Positions 43,462 through 51,753 of a DNA stretch of 64,000 nt are shown one piece after another (position 1 is the stretch's first letter; each line of letters begins with the position of its first letter). The notes beneath the pieces were generated by a model that had not been told where the DNA came from, made no database searches, and worked only from the letters and a program-made list of their open reading frames with translations. The position numbers and the translations under genes are program-made. Source of the DNA: Pseudoalteromonas piscicida (GTDB taxonomy: Bacteria; Pseudomonadota; Gammaproteobacteria; Enterobacterales; Alteromonadaceae). The DNA lies in NCBI RefSeq assembly GCF_000238315.3, contig NZ_CP011924.1:3990001-4054000 (forward strand), given 5' to 3'.

Positions 43462-43991
43462 AAAATATAACTGGTGTATGTTTGTGTTTAGTTATAACTA
43501 TCTCAGATATAGGCAGATTTCCTGCCTATATCAATCAACTGGATAATATCTCATACTTAATCTGCATTTAAGTTTGGCTCTAAAGAGTCAATTTCTGAAA
43601 TAGAGCTCCTTCACTATTTTCCTGCTAGTGATCTTAGAACAGGCTTCAATTGGGTCGCAAAGAGACCAGCTAAAAGACCTTATTGAGAAATTTGATGCAA
43701 CTTAATGTGCAAACGATGAACAGGTCGGCCAAGCCAACCTGACAAGTGAATCATCATACACATGAAGGTCAGCCACCCTGAAAGCAAACAGTCCAAAGCC
43801 AAGAATCGCGTTCATAACTAGACAAATGCAACAGCCCCTCGGTCAACCTTGATGCTTTAACCTTCTGGATGAATGAGCAAGCCATCAAGCAATGGCTCCA
43901 GGGATGGATTGATCACCAAGGCTCTGCTAAGGTTAATAGTTTTCGTAAATTAGGCTAAGATGTTCCGCATGAAAATTAAAGATGAAAGGAT
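43462..43991. other. Gene-free region before the GHKL-nuclease gene
   Basis: 530 bp. AT-rich at first, and it looks like decayed coding DNA towards the end: from about 43865 a frame reads FWMNEQAIKQWLQGWIDHQG before a stop at 43959. No activator motif. It holds the promoter of the ATPase gene. Confidence 0.4.
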
Positions 43992-46022
43992 GTGTCTGTG
44001 AATATGTCCCAAGAGCGAACAACAGGTATTACTGATGCTTCGATAAAAAAAAGATTTGGCGCAATCCCTGCTTGGAAAATGCTGAGCGAATACATCTGGA
44101 ACGGCTTGGATGCTGGCGCTTCTAACGTAGATGTAATTATTAATACCACTGGTGAGCTTGGTGGTGTTGAATCAATTGAGATTCATGACAATGGTGAAGG
44201 CATAGACTTTCATAATTTAGATCGAAACTTTGACAATTGGGATGATTCTTCAAAAAAACATGCGACTTTGAAAGGTAGTCAGGGAAGAGGGCGCTATTCA
44301 TTTCACAAATATGCAGCTACAGCAACTTGGTATACTAGAAATAATGGTGAAAATGCACGTATTGAAATTAATTCAAGTAGCATAAAAACTTACAAATTTG
44401 AGCCTTTGGACGGTACTGATAAAGTAAAAAATAGTGTTAAAGATGGTAGCGGAACATCAGTTTTTCTTTCCGGTATAACTAGTGATAAATCTCAAAAAAT
44501 ACCGTCAATTGATAATGTTATTCATTCACTTTCAAATGAATTCGGTTGGAAGCTTATAGTTTGCTCTGAAATCGGTATATCAGTTAATGGTCATCCTTTA
44601 ACCTCTCCTCAACACAAGTTATTTAAAGATACTATAGAAATCGATGGAAATAAGTTCTCATCGAGTATTATTCAGCGGTTGAATAAGCCATCTGGAGAGA
44701 AATCCTATAACTATTTCAGAGATTTAAAAGATCGACAGAAACATAGAAGTCTCACAGGTTTTAACTATAAGAATGATTTTTTCATAAGCGGTTATATTCA
44801 ATCTGAATGGTTTAATGACTTTCAAGCAACTTCGTCCCTAAACAACGATCTTTTTATGGATAACGAAAAAAATGATGGGGCTAAAGTTCTAGATAAACTA
44901 CTAAAAGAACTACATAAAAAAACAGATGAAATTTATCAGACTTTCCTAAGAGAAAGAGCTGCTCAGCTTGTAGATGAGTTCGAATCAAAAGGGTACTTCC
45001 CTGTGTATCAATGGGAGCAGGATGCAGATAGACTGGTAAGAATAGAGCATACTAAGAAGCTCGTCACCAGCATCTGTATGGCAGATCCATCTACCTTCAA
45101 TGGCTTAAAGGCTAAACAAACTAAAATTATAATCGCTTTGCTGGATAGGCTCTCCACGTCTAGTGAAAATGATAGTCTATTCGATGTGCTAGAAAGCATT
45201 TTAGATTTGGATAAAAAGCGCTTAGGCGAATTTGCTTCTCAAATAAGTAAATCCAAACTCGACAGCATAATTAGCACAATTGGACATCTTCAAAAGCGTG
45301 ATTTAGTCATACAAAAAATGAAGTACCTATTCAAGGAACATGCTAAAGAGGTTCTAGAAACTCCAGATTTGCAGGGTATTATCGAAGCTAACACATGGTT
45401 GTTTGGCTCTCAATATACAACTATCGGCGCTGAAGAAGATGATTTTTCTAAGACAGCTAAAAATCTTAGAGAATCAGATATAGAGGTACTAGATGGGGAC
45501 AAAATTAATTCGAGTGATTTGATTGAAGGTGCGACTATCGAGGGTGCAAATGGACAGGTTGATTTATTCCTTGCCCGTAAGATGATTACTCTTGACCACT
45601 CGACTCAAGAAGAGTTTATAAAATGTACAATTATTGAGATAAAGAGACCCAGTATTGCGCTGAACAAAAAGCATTTGTCACAGGCTGAGCGCTATGCTGA
45701 AGTTTTGATTAAACACCCAGAATTTAATGATGAAAGAATGCGGTTTGATGTTGTTCTTGTAGGTACAAAGATATCTAAGAATGACACTCAAATACTTAGA
45801 AGATTGAAAGATCTCGCTGGTAAAGGTGGTGCTGGCTTAGTATCTGGTGCTGATGAACGAGTACGAGTTTACGTCAAAAGTTGGTCCACAATTTTTAATG
45901 ATTTTGATGTTACTCATAGCGCTTTATTAAGTAAGTTAAAAATTCAAAGGAGTAGATTAGAGTATCAGTCAAAAAATACTCTTGTGAATGAACTGCAAGT
46001 TCCTATTCCTGAGGAATCGTAA
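43992..46022 (+). CDS. GHKL ATPase fused to a PD-(D/E)XK nuclease-like domain (Shedu-like); defence candidate
   Basis: 676 aa. The N-terminal GHKL ATPase has N37 in EYIWNGLDAGA, DNGEG at 66-70, and GSQGRGRYSF (~95-104), as in MutL/Hsp90/MORC proteins. A middle region (~190-440) is not recognised. The C-terminal ~190 residues resemble DUF4263/Shedu: IIEANTWLFG, then QVDLFLAR and TIIEIKRPS, giving the D...ExK pattern of a PD-(D/E)XK nuclease. Translation may start at GTG 43992, GTG 43998 or ATG 44004. It is alone, A+T-rich and outside the activator regulon, as expected for cargo. ATP-gated DNA cleavage against phage or plasmids is an inference. Confidence 0.7.
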   Translation: MSVNMSQERTTGITDASIKKRFGAIPAWKMLSEYIWNGLDAGASNVDVIINTTGELGGVESIEIHDNGEGIDFHNLDRNFDNWDDSSKKHATLKGSQGRGRYSFHKYAATATWYTRNNGENARIEINSSSIKTYKFEPLDGTDKVKNSVKDGSGTSVFLSGITSDKSQKIPSIDNVIHSLSNEFGWKLIVCSEIGISVNGHPLTSPQHKLFKDTIEIDGNKFSSSIIQRLNKPSGEKSYNYFRDLKDRQKHRSLTGFNYKNDFFISGYIQSEWFNDFQATSSLNNDLFMDNEKNDGAKVLDKLLKELHKKTDEIYQTFLRERAAQLVDEFESKGYFPVYQWEQDADRLVRIEHTKKLVTSICMADPSTFNGLKAKQTKIIIALLDRLSTSSENDSLFDVLESILDLDKKRLGEFASQISKSKLDSIISTIGHLQKRDLVIQKMKYLFKEHAKEVLETPDLQGIIEANTWLFGSQYTTIGAEEDDFSKTAKNLRESDIEVLDGDKINSSDLIEGATIEGANGQVDLFLARKMITLDHSTQEEFIKCTIIEIKRPSIALNKKHLSQAERYAEVLIKHPEFNDERMRFDVVLVGTKISKNDTQILRRLKDLAGKGGAGLVSGADERVRVYVKSWSTIFNDFDVTHSALLSKLKIQRSRLEYQSKNTLVNELQVPIPEES

Positions 46023-46171
46023 TTTATCAGCGCTAGAATTCATCTGGGTCTATGTGCTAGCAATACTAGCTGAGAATTAATTTGACACTGAAAATCTGGT
46101 AACTGTCATATTAAGTCTGAGCTAGTACAATTTAAGGAAAGTGTTATTATTCTCTATACGCCATTTATCCT

Positions 46172-46531
46172 CTATTTTTCCTTCTCAGCTTCATTCAATG
46201 CTTTTCTCATCTCTGCTAAGTCTCCTTTGAGGTCATCCATTGACTCACCGTTATCCGCTTCCAACTGAGAGCGAAGTTTTTTGAGCTGCTTTATTCGCTC
46301 GTTCCTTTCAGCGTTTTCCGACGAGAGGAGGGCCTTATCATGCTGGTTGGGTGAATCAAACTCAGCCCAAGCCTTAGAGAAGTCACGATGAAACTCTTCC
46401 GAGCGGATTTGTTGTTGAACTTCATGTGTTTTTTGTTGGATAAGAACTTCCTGCCTACCAGTTAAGGCAAAGTAGATCACAATGGCTGTGATTGGGCAGG
46501 CAATGATGATGCCATACAGTACAGATTTCAT
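46172..46531 (-). CDS. Single-TM coiled-coil protein
   Basis: 119 aa: one N-terminal TM helix (VLYGIIIACPITAIVIYFAL, ~4-23), then a long highly charged coiled coil to the end. GGAGG ribosome site. It is the last of three genes under motif F, 2 bp after the large secreted protein. Not recognised; the shape recalls small mating-complex or entry-exclusion-like membrane proteins, but that is speculative. Confidence 0.65.
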   Translation of the reverse strand: MKSVLYGIIIACPITAIVIYFALTGRQEVLIQQKTHEVQQQIRSEEFHRDFSKAWAEFDSPNQHDKALLSSENAERNERIKQLKKLRSQLEADNGESMDDLKGDLAEMRKALNEAEKEK

Positions 46532-46533
46532 TT

Positions 46534-47697
46534 TTAATTACCTCCTTTTATGCCTGGCTGAGACACTGTGAAGCTTGCCTCCGTGGAGTTGCTGAGATTG
46601 AATGCTTCCTCAGTTTGTAAGCGCTCGGACGTTCTCATTGAAAGATTACGGGACTTGGATGAGCGGTTGTCGGTGCTTGCATACTGAGCATTAGACGTTG
46701 ATGCTTCTTTTGAGTTAGTTCTGGTAGTCGATAATGAAAAAAGTGTGTCGTGATTTAATGATGTCTCCAGCTCCCATGACTCTCCAAAGAGTGAGTTTCC
46801 TCGGCCAAAGATAGTGAACTCGCCAATTGATGCTGACAGATTTTTTGGAACAGCAGAAAAAGAGCCACAAGACCATTCGTATTTTCCTTCATACTTATAC
46901 CCTCGTGTCGATGGCACTACGCAGTTCCTTCCAAATTGTCTATCTATTATCTTCAAGGCCTTTTCTGGCAAGTCATTACGTATGAGCTGTTTACTCATCG
47001 CCTTGGCAAGTGCCATTTTTATCTCGGACTTGTCACTTCCGTTGACCGAAATCCCGCTTGATATGTCATCTAGCGTTGCTTCTGCTACAAGCCCGTATGT
47101 CACCCAGCAGACGCCCTCTCTTTTCAGGTGCTCAGAAGGAACTCTTATGGATGAAGGCATGCCAGTGGTCGTCCAGTTGAAAGCTGCCTGCTGCAACTCA
47201 ACTTGGCATTGTCCCAGTGTTTTTTCTTTGTTCCAGGCCATACAGGCCTGCACGCTTGTAACTAGGGGTTTGGGTTCTAGCTCTGGAAATTGTGGCGCTT
47301 GTGGGTTCGTAATGAGCGAACAATTTCTGATGAGGTTTGCTGTTTTCCCTCTTACAGATTTGCCTTTTTCGACATAGGCAAATAGCTCTAAGAGAATAGA
47401 AAGTGGTGCTGTTTTCACTGAAAGACGGTTAGCATTTTGATATTGCTGCCTAGATGAAGCTTCGCTTGCATTTCGAACTGACGTGGAAGTCGTGTCTCTT
47501 TTTTCCTCACCTTTTCTTGCTTCCTCTCCCTTTTGGCGTTGTAACTCCATGCTTGTCTCATCGTTCAACGTGGTTTCTTTTTGGGTGCGCTTTTCCTGTG
47601 AGGATTTTTGGCCAACAGTGGCGCTTTCTTGAGCAAGTGTAATGTTTGAGTATGCAATTAGTGTAAAGGCCAGCAAACTCAATGACTTTTTAATCAT
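46534..47697 (-). CDS. Secreted Ser/Thr-rich protein, unknown function
   Basis: 387 aa with a signal peptide (~1-22, SLSLLAFTLIAYSNITLAQ). A Gln/Glu/Lys-rich low-complexity stretch (~25-95) is followed by a folded region with several Cys (NCSLITN, QACMAWN, QCQVEL, GVCWVTYG, NCVVPS, WSCGSF; ~125-285) and a Ser/Thr/Asn-rich tail (~305-387). The Cys pattern suggests periplasmic disulfides. A ribosome site AAGGAGG lies inside the upstream gene, whose stop it overlaps by 8 bp. Under motif F, so expressed with transfer. Confidence 0.68.
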   Translation of the reverse strand: MIKKSLSLLAFTLIAYSNITLAQESATVGQKSSQEKRTQKETTLNDETSMELQRQKGEEARKGEEKRDTTSTSVRNASEASSRQQYQNANRLSVKTAPLSILLELFAYVEKGKSVRGKTANLIRNCSLITNPQAPQFPELEPKPLVTSVQACMAWNKEKTLGQCQVELQQAAFNWTTTGMPSSIRVPSEHLKREGVCWVTYGLVAEATLDDISSGISVNGSDKSEIKMALAKAMSKQLIRNDLPEKALKIIDRQFGRNCVVPSTRGYKYEGKYEWSCGSFSAVPKNLSASIGEFTIFGRGNSLFGESWELETSLNHDTLFSLSTTRTNSKEASTSNAQYASTDNRSSKSRNLSMRTSERLQTEEAFNLSNSTEASFTVSQPGIKGGN

Positions 47698-48076
47698 GTT
47701 GAAAAGCCTCCTTGAGCAAGGTGATTTGTGAGATGCTATTGATACTCGGCTCTACCAGCCATGCGTATCTGTACCTTTGAACGCTTTTACAGAGCGCAAC
47801 TATGTACTGATCTGCGTCCTGAGGTTCTGAATGGATTTCCTCGTCTTCTTCTGCGGCCATAAAATCAGAAAAATCATCAAAGGCTGCTTTGCTTAGGTAC
47901 TCAGCCAAATGAGTTGCATCGTCAGAACTCTTGCACAGCAAAACCTCCGGCCAGAGCAGGTCACCATCTGGCCCCCGATTGCCGGGCTGATCGGGGGGAT
48001 CTAACCTGACGACCCAAACTTCTCTTAGCTCATGTGCTCCAGCTAGGTTGAGCAGTTCAATGCCATTTAACTTCAT
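47690..48076 (-). CDS. Hypothetical acidic protein heading the motif-F operon
   Basis: 128 aa from ATG 48076, chosen for CGGAG 8 bp before it and because it lies 75 bp after motif F GGGCAG, like the other regulon genes; the frame opens at 48139, inside the motif. Soluble and acidic in the middle (MAAEEDEEIHSEPQDADQY), with no signal peptide. Not recognised. Confidence 0.68.
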   Translation of the reverse strand: MKLNGIELLNLAGAHELREVWVVRLDPPDQPGNRGPDGDLLWPEVLLCKSSDDATHLAEYLSKAAFDDFSDFMAAEEDEEIHSEPQDADQYIVALCKSVQRYRYAWLVEPSINSISQITLLKEAFQHD

Positions 48077-48134
48077 AAAAATAACTCCGTACTTAGTGGA
48101 CGGAGCCATTATCCCGCTGATAACTACCGAGTTT

Positions 48135-48162
48135 GGCACGCCAAACTGCCCGATTTGGACAA
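48135..48162 (-). promoter_or_regulatory. Island activator motif, copy F
   Basis: Minus-strand TTTGTCCAAATCGGGCAG followed by TTTGGCGTGCC. GGGCAG starts 75 bp before the ATG at 48076. Confidence 0.8.
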
Positions 48163-48315
48163 ATGTCTTGTCGGTATAGTCAGAAGGAAATTTCCAGATT
48201 TTGACCTGGGTTGGTGTTGCTGGTTGAATGTATATAAATGAATTTAAAAAGATATTTATGTTTCGTTACATGTCACGAATGTAAAGTGTGACATGTAACA
48301 CCACTGCCAGTGACA

Positions 48316-48544
48316 TATGTGGGAACGTTGCACGTTAAACCTTGGGCATATTGGTTTGCTGCACGATTAACCCCTTAAACCTATGGGATGGCTGCACGAT
48401 AGGGACCGACCAAAGCCCAATTTGGGGCGTTTACTGAACAAAATGAAGGCCAAATCACTTGTATGCGGACTTTTTCGTTGGTCTGGGAGCGTATGTGGGG
48501 CCGTTGCACGGTTAACTAGAAGATATATGGGAACGTTGCACATC
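48316..48544 (+). repeat. Five phased iteron-like repeats
   Basis: Five copies of a unit like TATGTGGGAACGTTGCACG followed by TTAA. The core (G[TC]TGCAC) starts at 48327, 48358, 48391, 48503 and 48535: steps of 31, 33, 112 and 32 bp, close to whole helical turns. Together with 48163-48315 and 48545-48609 this fills a 470-bp gene-free stretch between motif F and the integrase stop. Confidence 0.75.
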
Positions 48545-48609
48545 TGGCCTAAACTAAGCCGCTGGAACAAGCAGTGTCAGATTTAGCTTGTTCCATGAAG
48601 GATAACTTA

Positions 48610-49833
48610 TTACTCCAGATGAATGAGAGGTGTAACTAGATCGGCTACCTTCTGGTGAGCAGCTTTCCGTTCTCCAAAGTACTCATACCGGTCATATATC
48701 CCGTCAACTCCTCCCTGCCGGTGATTGATGCACAACCGAGCGACGTGATTTGGTGTTCCTACTGATGCAGCTAGACTCCTGAATGTTCGCCGTAAGTCAT
48801 GTACTGTAAAATGCTCTATGTCACACATCACGTTGGGTGGCTGAATCTTCCTCCCAGCTTCTCGTCCAAACAACTTTGAGATTGCGCTATTCAGGGTATC
48901 AGGTCCCATATGTAATAGATTGCTTCGGCGTCGGGCTGGAAAAACGTATTCAGAACCCATCGATCTTACTTTGAGCTCACTGAGCCATGTCATTGCTTGG
49001 CTTGGCAGAGGAATAGATATAGCGATGCTTGTCTTTACCCGCCACTCTGGGATATGCCAGACAGATTCCTCTAGGTCGAACTCTGACCAGGGAGCCTCAC
49101 ACAGTTCACTCTTCCTATTACCTAGTACCAAGAAGAGATAGCACAATAAATAGTTCTCTCTACCAAAACTGTTTAGATGACTACGAAATACTTTAAATAT
49201 TTTCTCTATTTCATTTAGCTCTAATGCTCGCTTACGAGTTTTTTCGAGCCCTCCAGCATCGTTTATTGTGAACGGTGCAGCGGGATTATTGGCGGTTAGC
49301 TCAAGCTTTAATGCGTGCTTGAAAAGTTGCTTCATGTAACCAAGCGTGTCATTGGCAATGGTCAAACGGCCACTATCCCTAACTCTTTGAATTATCTCTC
49401 GAACATCCAGAGCTGTGACGTCCTGGATTTTAAACTCGCCGATGACCGGCTTAATCTCCTTCCGATATATTCGCGCTGGAATGTTGGGATGCTTTAGCCT
49501 TGGCTCTAAATCGTTTTTATACCAATCCTCAAATAAATCATCGACCGATATGATACCAGTCCACTTTTGACGCTGTTTTGCAATGAGGGGATCTACGCCT
49601 TGCCTTAAGTCACGTTTAAACACTTCGGCTTCTGATCTTGCATCGGCCAACGACATACCAGGGTACTGCCCCAGAGTCATTTGTTTACGTTTGCCATTTC
49701 CACTATATCGAAGGGCCCAATAGGGCGCTCCCGAGTCTGGAACGACAAAGTAGAGTCCTTTTCCGTCGGATTTCCTTGTCGGCTCTCCTGATTTTGCAAG
49801 TGATGCCACCTGCTTTGCGGTCATTGATGCCAT
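48610..49833 (-). CDS. int: Tyrosine recombinase (island integrase, P4 type)
   Basis: 407 aa. An N-terminal arm-binding domain of the DUF4102 type (DGKGLYFVVPDSGAPYWALR, then KQMTLGQYPGMSLADARSEA) is followed by a core-binding SAM-like domain (~100-190) and a catalytic domain with Arg in LGNRKSELCEA, HDLRRTFRS (HxxR), a further His in INHRQGG, and the nucleophilic Tyr in the IYDRYEYFGE segment. The start is 172 bp from attR. It should recombine attP with the 3' end of yicC. No activator motif is upstream, so integration is not tied to the transfer regulon. Confidence 0.95.
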   Translation of the reverse strand: MASMTAKQVASLAKSGEPTRKSDGKGLYFVVPDSGAPYWALRYSGNGKRKQMTLGQYPGMSLADARSEAEVFKRDLRQGVDPLIAKQRQKWTGIISVDDLFEDWYKNDLEPRLKHPNIPARIYRKEIKPVIGEFKIQDVTALDVREIIQRVRDSGRLTIANDTLGYMKQLFKHALKLELTANNPAAPFTINDAGGLEKTRKRALELNEIEKIFKVFRSHLNSFGRENYLLCYLFLVLGNRKSELCEAPWSEFDLEESVWHIPEWRVKTSIAISIPLPSQAMTWLSELKVRSMGSEYVFPARRRSNLLHMGPDTLNSAISKLFGREAGRKIQPPNVMCDIEHFTVHDLRRTFRSLAASVGTPNHVARLCINHRQGGVDGIYDRYEYFGERKAAHQKVADLVTPLIHLE

Positions 49834-49846
49834 TGTGCCTCCTAAT

Positions 49847-49902
49847 ACTCACCATTTGATGCAAGTATAGCGAGGCATTACTCACCAGTTAACTCACCAC
49901 TT
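49847..49902 (+). repeat. Candidate integrase arm-type sites, right end
   Basis: Three units ACTCACCATTT (49847), ACTCACCAGTT (49880) and ACTCACCACTT (49892), in the same orientation as the pair at the left end. Confidence 0.6.
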
Positions 49903-49944
49903 AGATGAAACAGATTGAAACGTAAAAGAACAGAGTGAAAATAA

Positions 49945-49968
49945 AAAGCCCTGCTAAATCAGGGCTTT
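49945..49968. terminator. Terminator between integrase and attR
   Basis: Perfect 9-bp stem AAAGCCCTG / CAGGGCTTT with a 6-nt loop. It shields the integrase from yicC transcription and the reverse. Confidence 0.7.
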
Positions 49969-50004
49969 GGTAATCATTGGAAAGCTTTGGAAAACAAGAG
50001 AAAA

Positions 50005-50025
50005 TTATTCAATATTCTGGATCTG
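50005..50025. repeat. attR: right attachment site (yicC 3' end)
   Basis: 21-bp copy identical to 22717-22737. It includes the yicC stop codon, so integration leaves yicC intact. Confidence 0.92.
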
Positions 50026-50865
50026 TTCGCGCATTTGCTCAATTAACACTCTAAGTTCAACGGCGGCGTTGGTGATATCGCTGTTGATTGACTTTGAGGC
50101 TAGGGTGTTAGATTCGCGGTTGAATTCTTGCATCATAAAGTCTAAACGACGGCCACAAGCGCCTCCTTTTTTGAGGATTTTGTGGGTTTCTTTGACGTGT
50201 GACTTGAGGCGGTCGAGTTCTTCTGCAACATCTTGCTTTTGCGCAAGGTAAATCAGCTCTTGCTCTAGGCGGCCTTCGTCGATGTCGGTTTTTAGTTCTT
50301 CTAATTTTTGTGAAAGTTTTTCACGTTGCCACTTAGTGACTTCAGGCATGTAGCCTTCAACGATGGCAACTTGCTCTAGAATACCTTCAAGACGAGTGGT
50401 GAGCATGGTTTCTAGGTTTTCGCCTTCACTTGCTCGTGCAGCTTTAAAGTCTTCTACAAGTTCATCAAAGCCACCTAACAGTTCGCTGTTTACGGTGTCT
50501 AAATCGACTTCTTCGGCTTCCATTACGCCTGGCCAGCGTAGAATATCTACAGGGTTAATATCACCGCCGCTTTGTGATTGTAGCCACTTTGCGCTTTCAA
50601 CAAGTTGCTTTGCGAGCGATTCGTTGACGGTTAGTTGGCCAACGTGTGCAGGATTTGCGGTGAACTTTAGGAATACTTCAACTTTGCCGCGTTGTAAGTG
50701 TTTACGCAGGCGTTCACGTATTACTGGCTCTAAGCCTCTAAATTGTTCTGGTGCGCGGATAAAGGTTTCGAGGTAGCGTTGATTCACTGAACGAATTTCC
50801 CAAACCCCAGTGCCCCAGTCACCTTTCACTTCTTTGCGGGCGTAGGCGGTCATACTATGGATCAT
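50005..50865 (-). CDS. yicC: YicC-family endoribonuclease
   Basis: 286-aa YicC, a conserved RNase implicated in small-RNA decay. Seen: the N-terminal MIHSMTAYARKE and the C-terminal KSHVKETHKILKKGGACGRR followed by LDFMMQEFNRE, the signature of the family. The last seven codons are part of the attachment repeat and remain in frame, so the gene is whole. It is divergent from rph, the usual arrangement in gammaproteobacteria. Confidence 0.95.
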   Translation of the reverse strand: MIHSMTAYARKEVKGDWGTGVWEIRSVNQRYLETFIRAPEQFRGLEPVIRERLRKHLQRGKVEVFLKFTANPAHVGQLTVNESLAKQLVESAKWLQSQSGGDINPVDILRWPGVMEAEEVDLDTVNSELLGGFDELVEDFKAARASEGENLETMLTTRLEGILEQVAIVEGYMPEVTKWQREKLSQKLEELKTDIDEGRLEQELIYLAQKQDVAEELDRLKSHVKETHKILKKGGACGRRLDFMMQEFNRESNTLASKSINSDITNAAVELRVLIEQMREQIQNIE

Positions 50866-51018
50866 ATAAAGTCCCTAAATTAGCTTGGTTTAACCGAAGC
50901 ATTATAGCCGAATTTCCGCACAGCCCTAAAGTGAATTTTATTTTTAGTCGGATCGCGTGGCATAGTCTCTATGATCCCTTTATAATGTACGGCAAATTTT
51001 GATGATGGGGGAACGTGG

Positions 51019-51732
51019 ATGCGTCCAAGCGAAAGAACTGCAAATCAGATCAGGCCGGTTACATTTACTCGTAACTATACAATGCACGCTGAAGGCTCAG
51101 TAATGGTAGAGTTTGGTAACACAAAAGTGTTATGTACGGCTTCTGTAGAAGCGGGTGTGCCACGCTTTATGAAAGGTCAAGGCAAGGGCTGGATCACCGC
51201 AGAATACGGTATGCTTCCGCGCTCTACACATACGCGCAACAACCGTGAAGCGGCGCGTGGCAAACAAGGTGGCCGCACCATGGAGATTCAACGCTTAATC
51301 GCACGCGCACTCCGTGCTGCAGTTGATTTAAAAGCGTTAGGTGAGAACACCATTACTATCGACTGTGATGTGATTCAAGCGGACGGTGGTACACGTACGG
51401 CGTCAATTAGCGGTGCTTGTGTGGCATTGGTAGATGCTCTAACGCACATGCGTGCCAAAGGCATGATCAATGTAAACCCGTTAAAGTTTATGATAGCGGC
51501 AATCTCGGTTGGGGTTTATAAAGGTCAGCCAATTACCGATCTTGAGTATCTTGAAGATTCAGAAGCTGAGACAGACATGAATGTGATCATGACTGAAACT
51601 GGCAAACTGATTGAAGTACAAGGGACAGCTGAAGGCGAACCGTTCTCGTTCGACGAGCTAGATGAGTTACTTGGTCTTGCGAAACACTCAATTCGTGAAA
51701 TCATTGATCTACAAAAGCAAGCGTTAGCGTAA
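51019..51732 (+). CDS. rph: Ribonuclease PH
   Basis: 237-aa phosphorolytic 3'-5' exoribonuclease that trims tRNA 3' ends. The start is [14 protein letters not shown], with the typical [18 protein letters not shown] (about 57-74) and the RALRAAVDL helix. It forms a hexamer in the cytoplasm. A ribosome site GGGGGA precedes it. It is co-directional with pyrE 21 bp downstream; rph transcription is known to affect pyrE expression in E. coli. Confidence 0.96.
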   Translation: MRPSERTANQIRPVTFTRNYTMHAEGSVMVEFGNTKVLCTASVEAGVPRFMKGQGKGWITAEYGMLPRSTHTRNNREAARGKQGGRTMEIQRLIARALRAAVDLKALGENTITIDCDVIQADGGTRTASISGACVALVDALTHMRAKGMINVNPLKFMIAAISVGVYKGQPITDLEYLEDSEAETDMNVIMTETGKLIEVQGTAEGEPFSFDELDELLGLAKHSIREIIDLQKQALA

Positions 51733-51753
51733 TCAACACTCAGTAGGAAAAAC

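Larger units (their letters stand above)
22717..50025. mobile_element. Mobilizable genomic island integrated at the 3' end of yicC
   Basis: About 27.3 kb bounded by identical 21-bp direct repeats (22717-22737 and 50005-50025); the right copy is the 3' end of yicC. It has excisionase- and AlpA-like genes at the left end and a tyrosine integrase at the right end. Inside are a TrwA/B/C-like mobilization set, lambda O/P-like replication genes, an FlhC-like activator, a pilin-chaperone-usher locus and cargo. No mating-channel ATPase or pilus-channel genes of a type IV secretion system are seen, so transfer should need a helper. The 3' end of yicC is a known target of islands mobilized by SXT/R391-family ICEs; this island's gene content need not be the same. 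Confidence 0.93.

Noticed and set aside
43865..43961. Possible gene remnant reading FWMNEQAIKQWLQGWIDHQG
   Set aside because: Too short and without a start or family match; recorded only as likely decayed coding DNA.
22717..50025. The island as a prophage, because of the lambda O/P-like genes and AlpA/excisionase genes
   Set aside because: No capsid, terminase, portal, tail or lysis gene is present, while a full TrwA/B/C-like mobilization set is.
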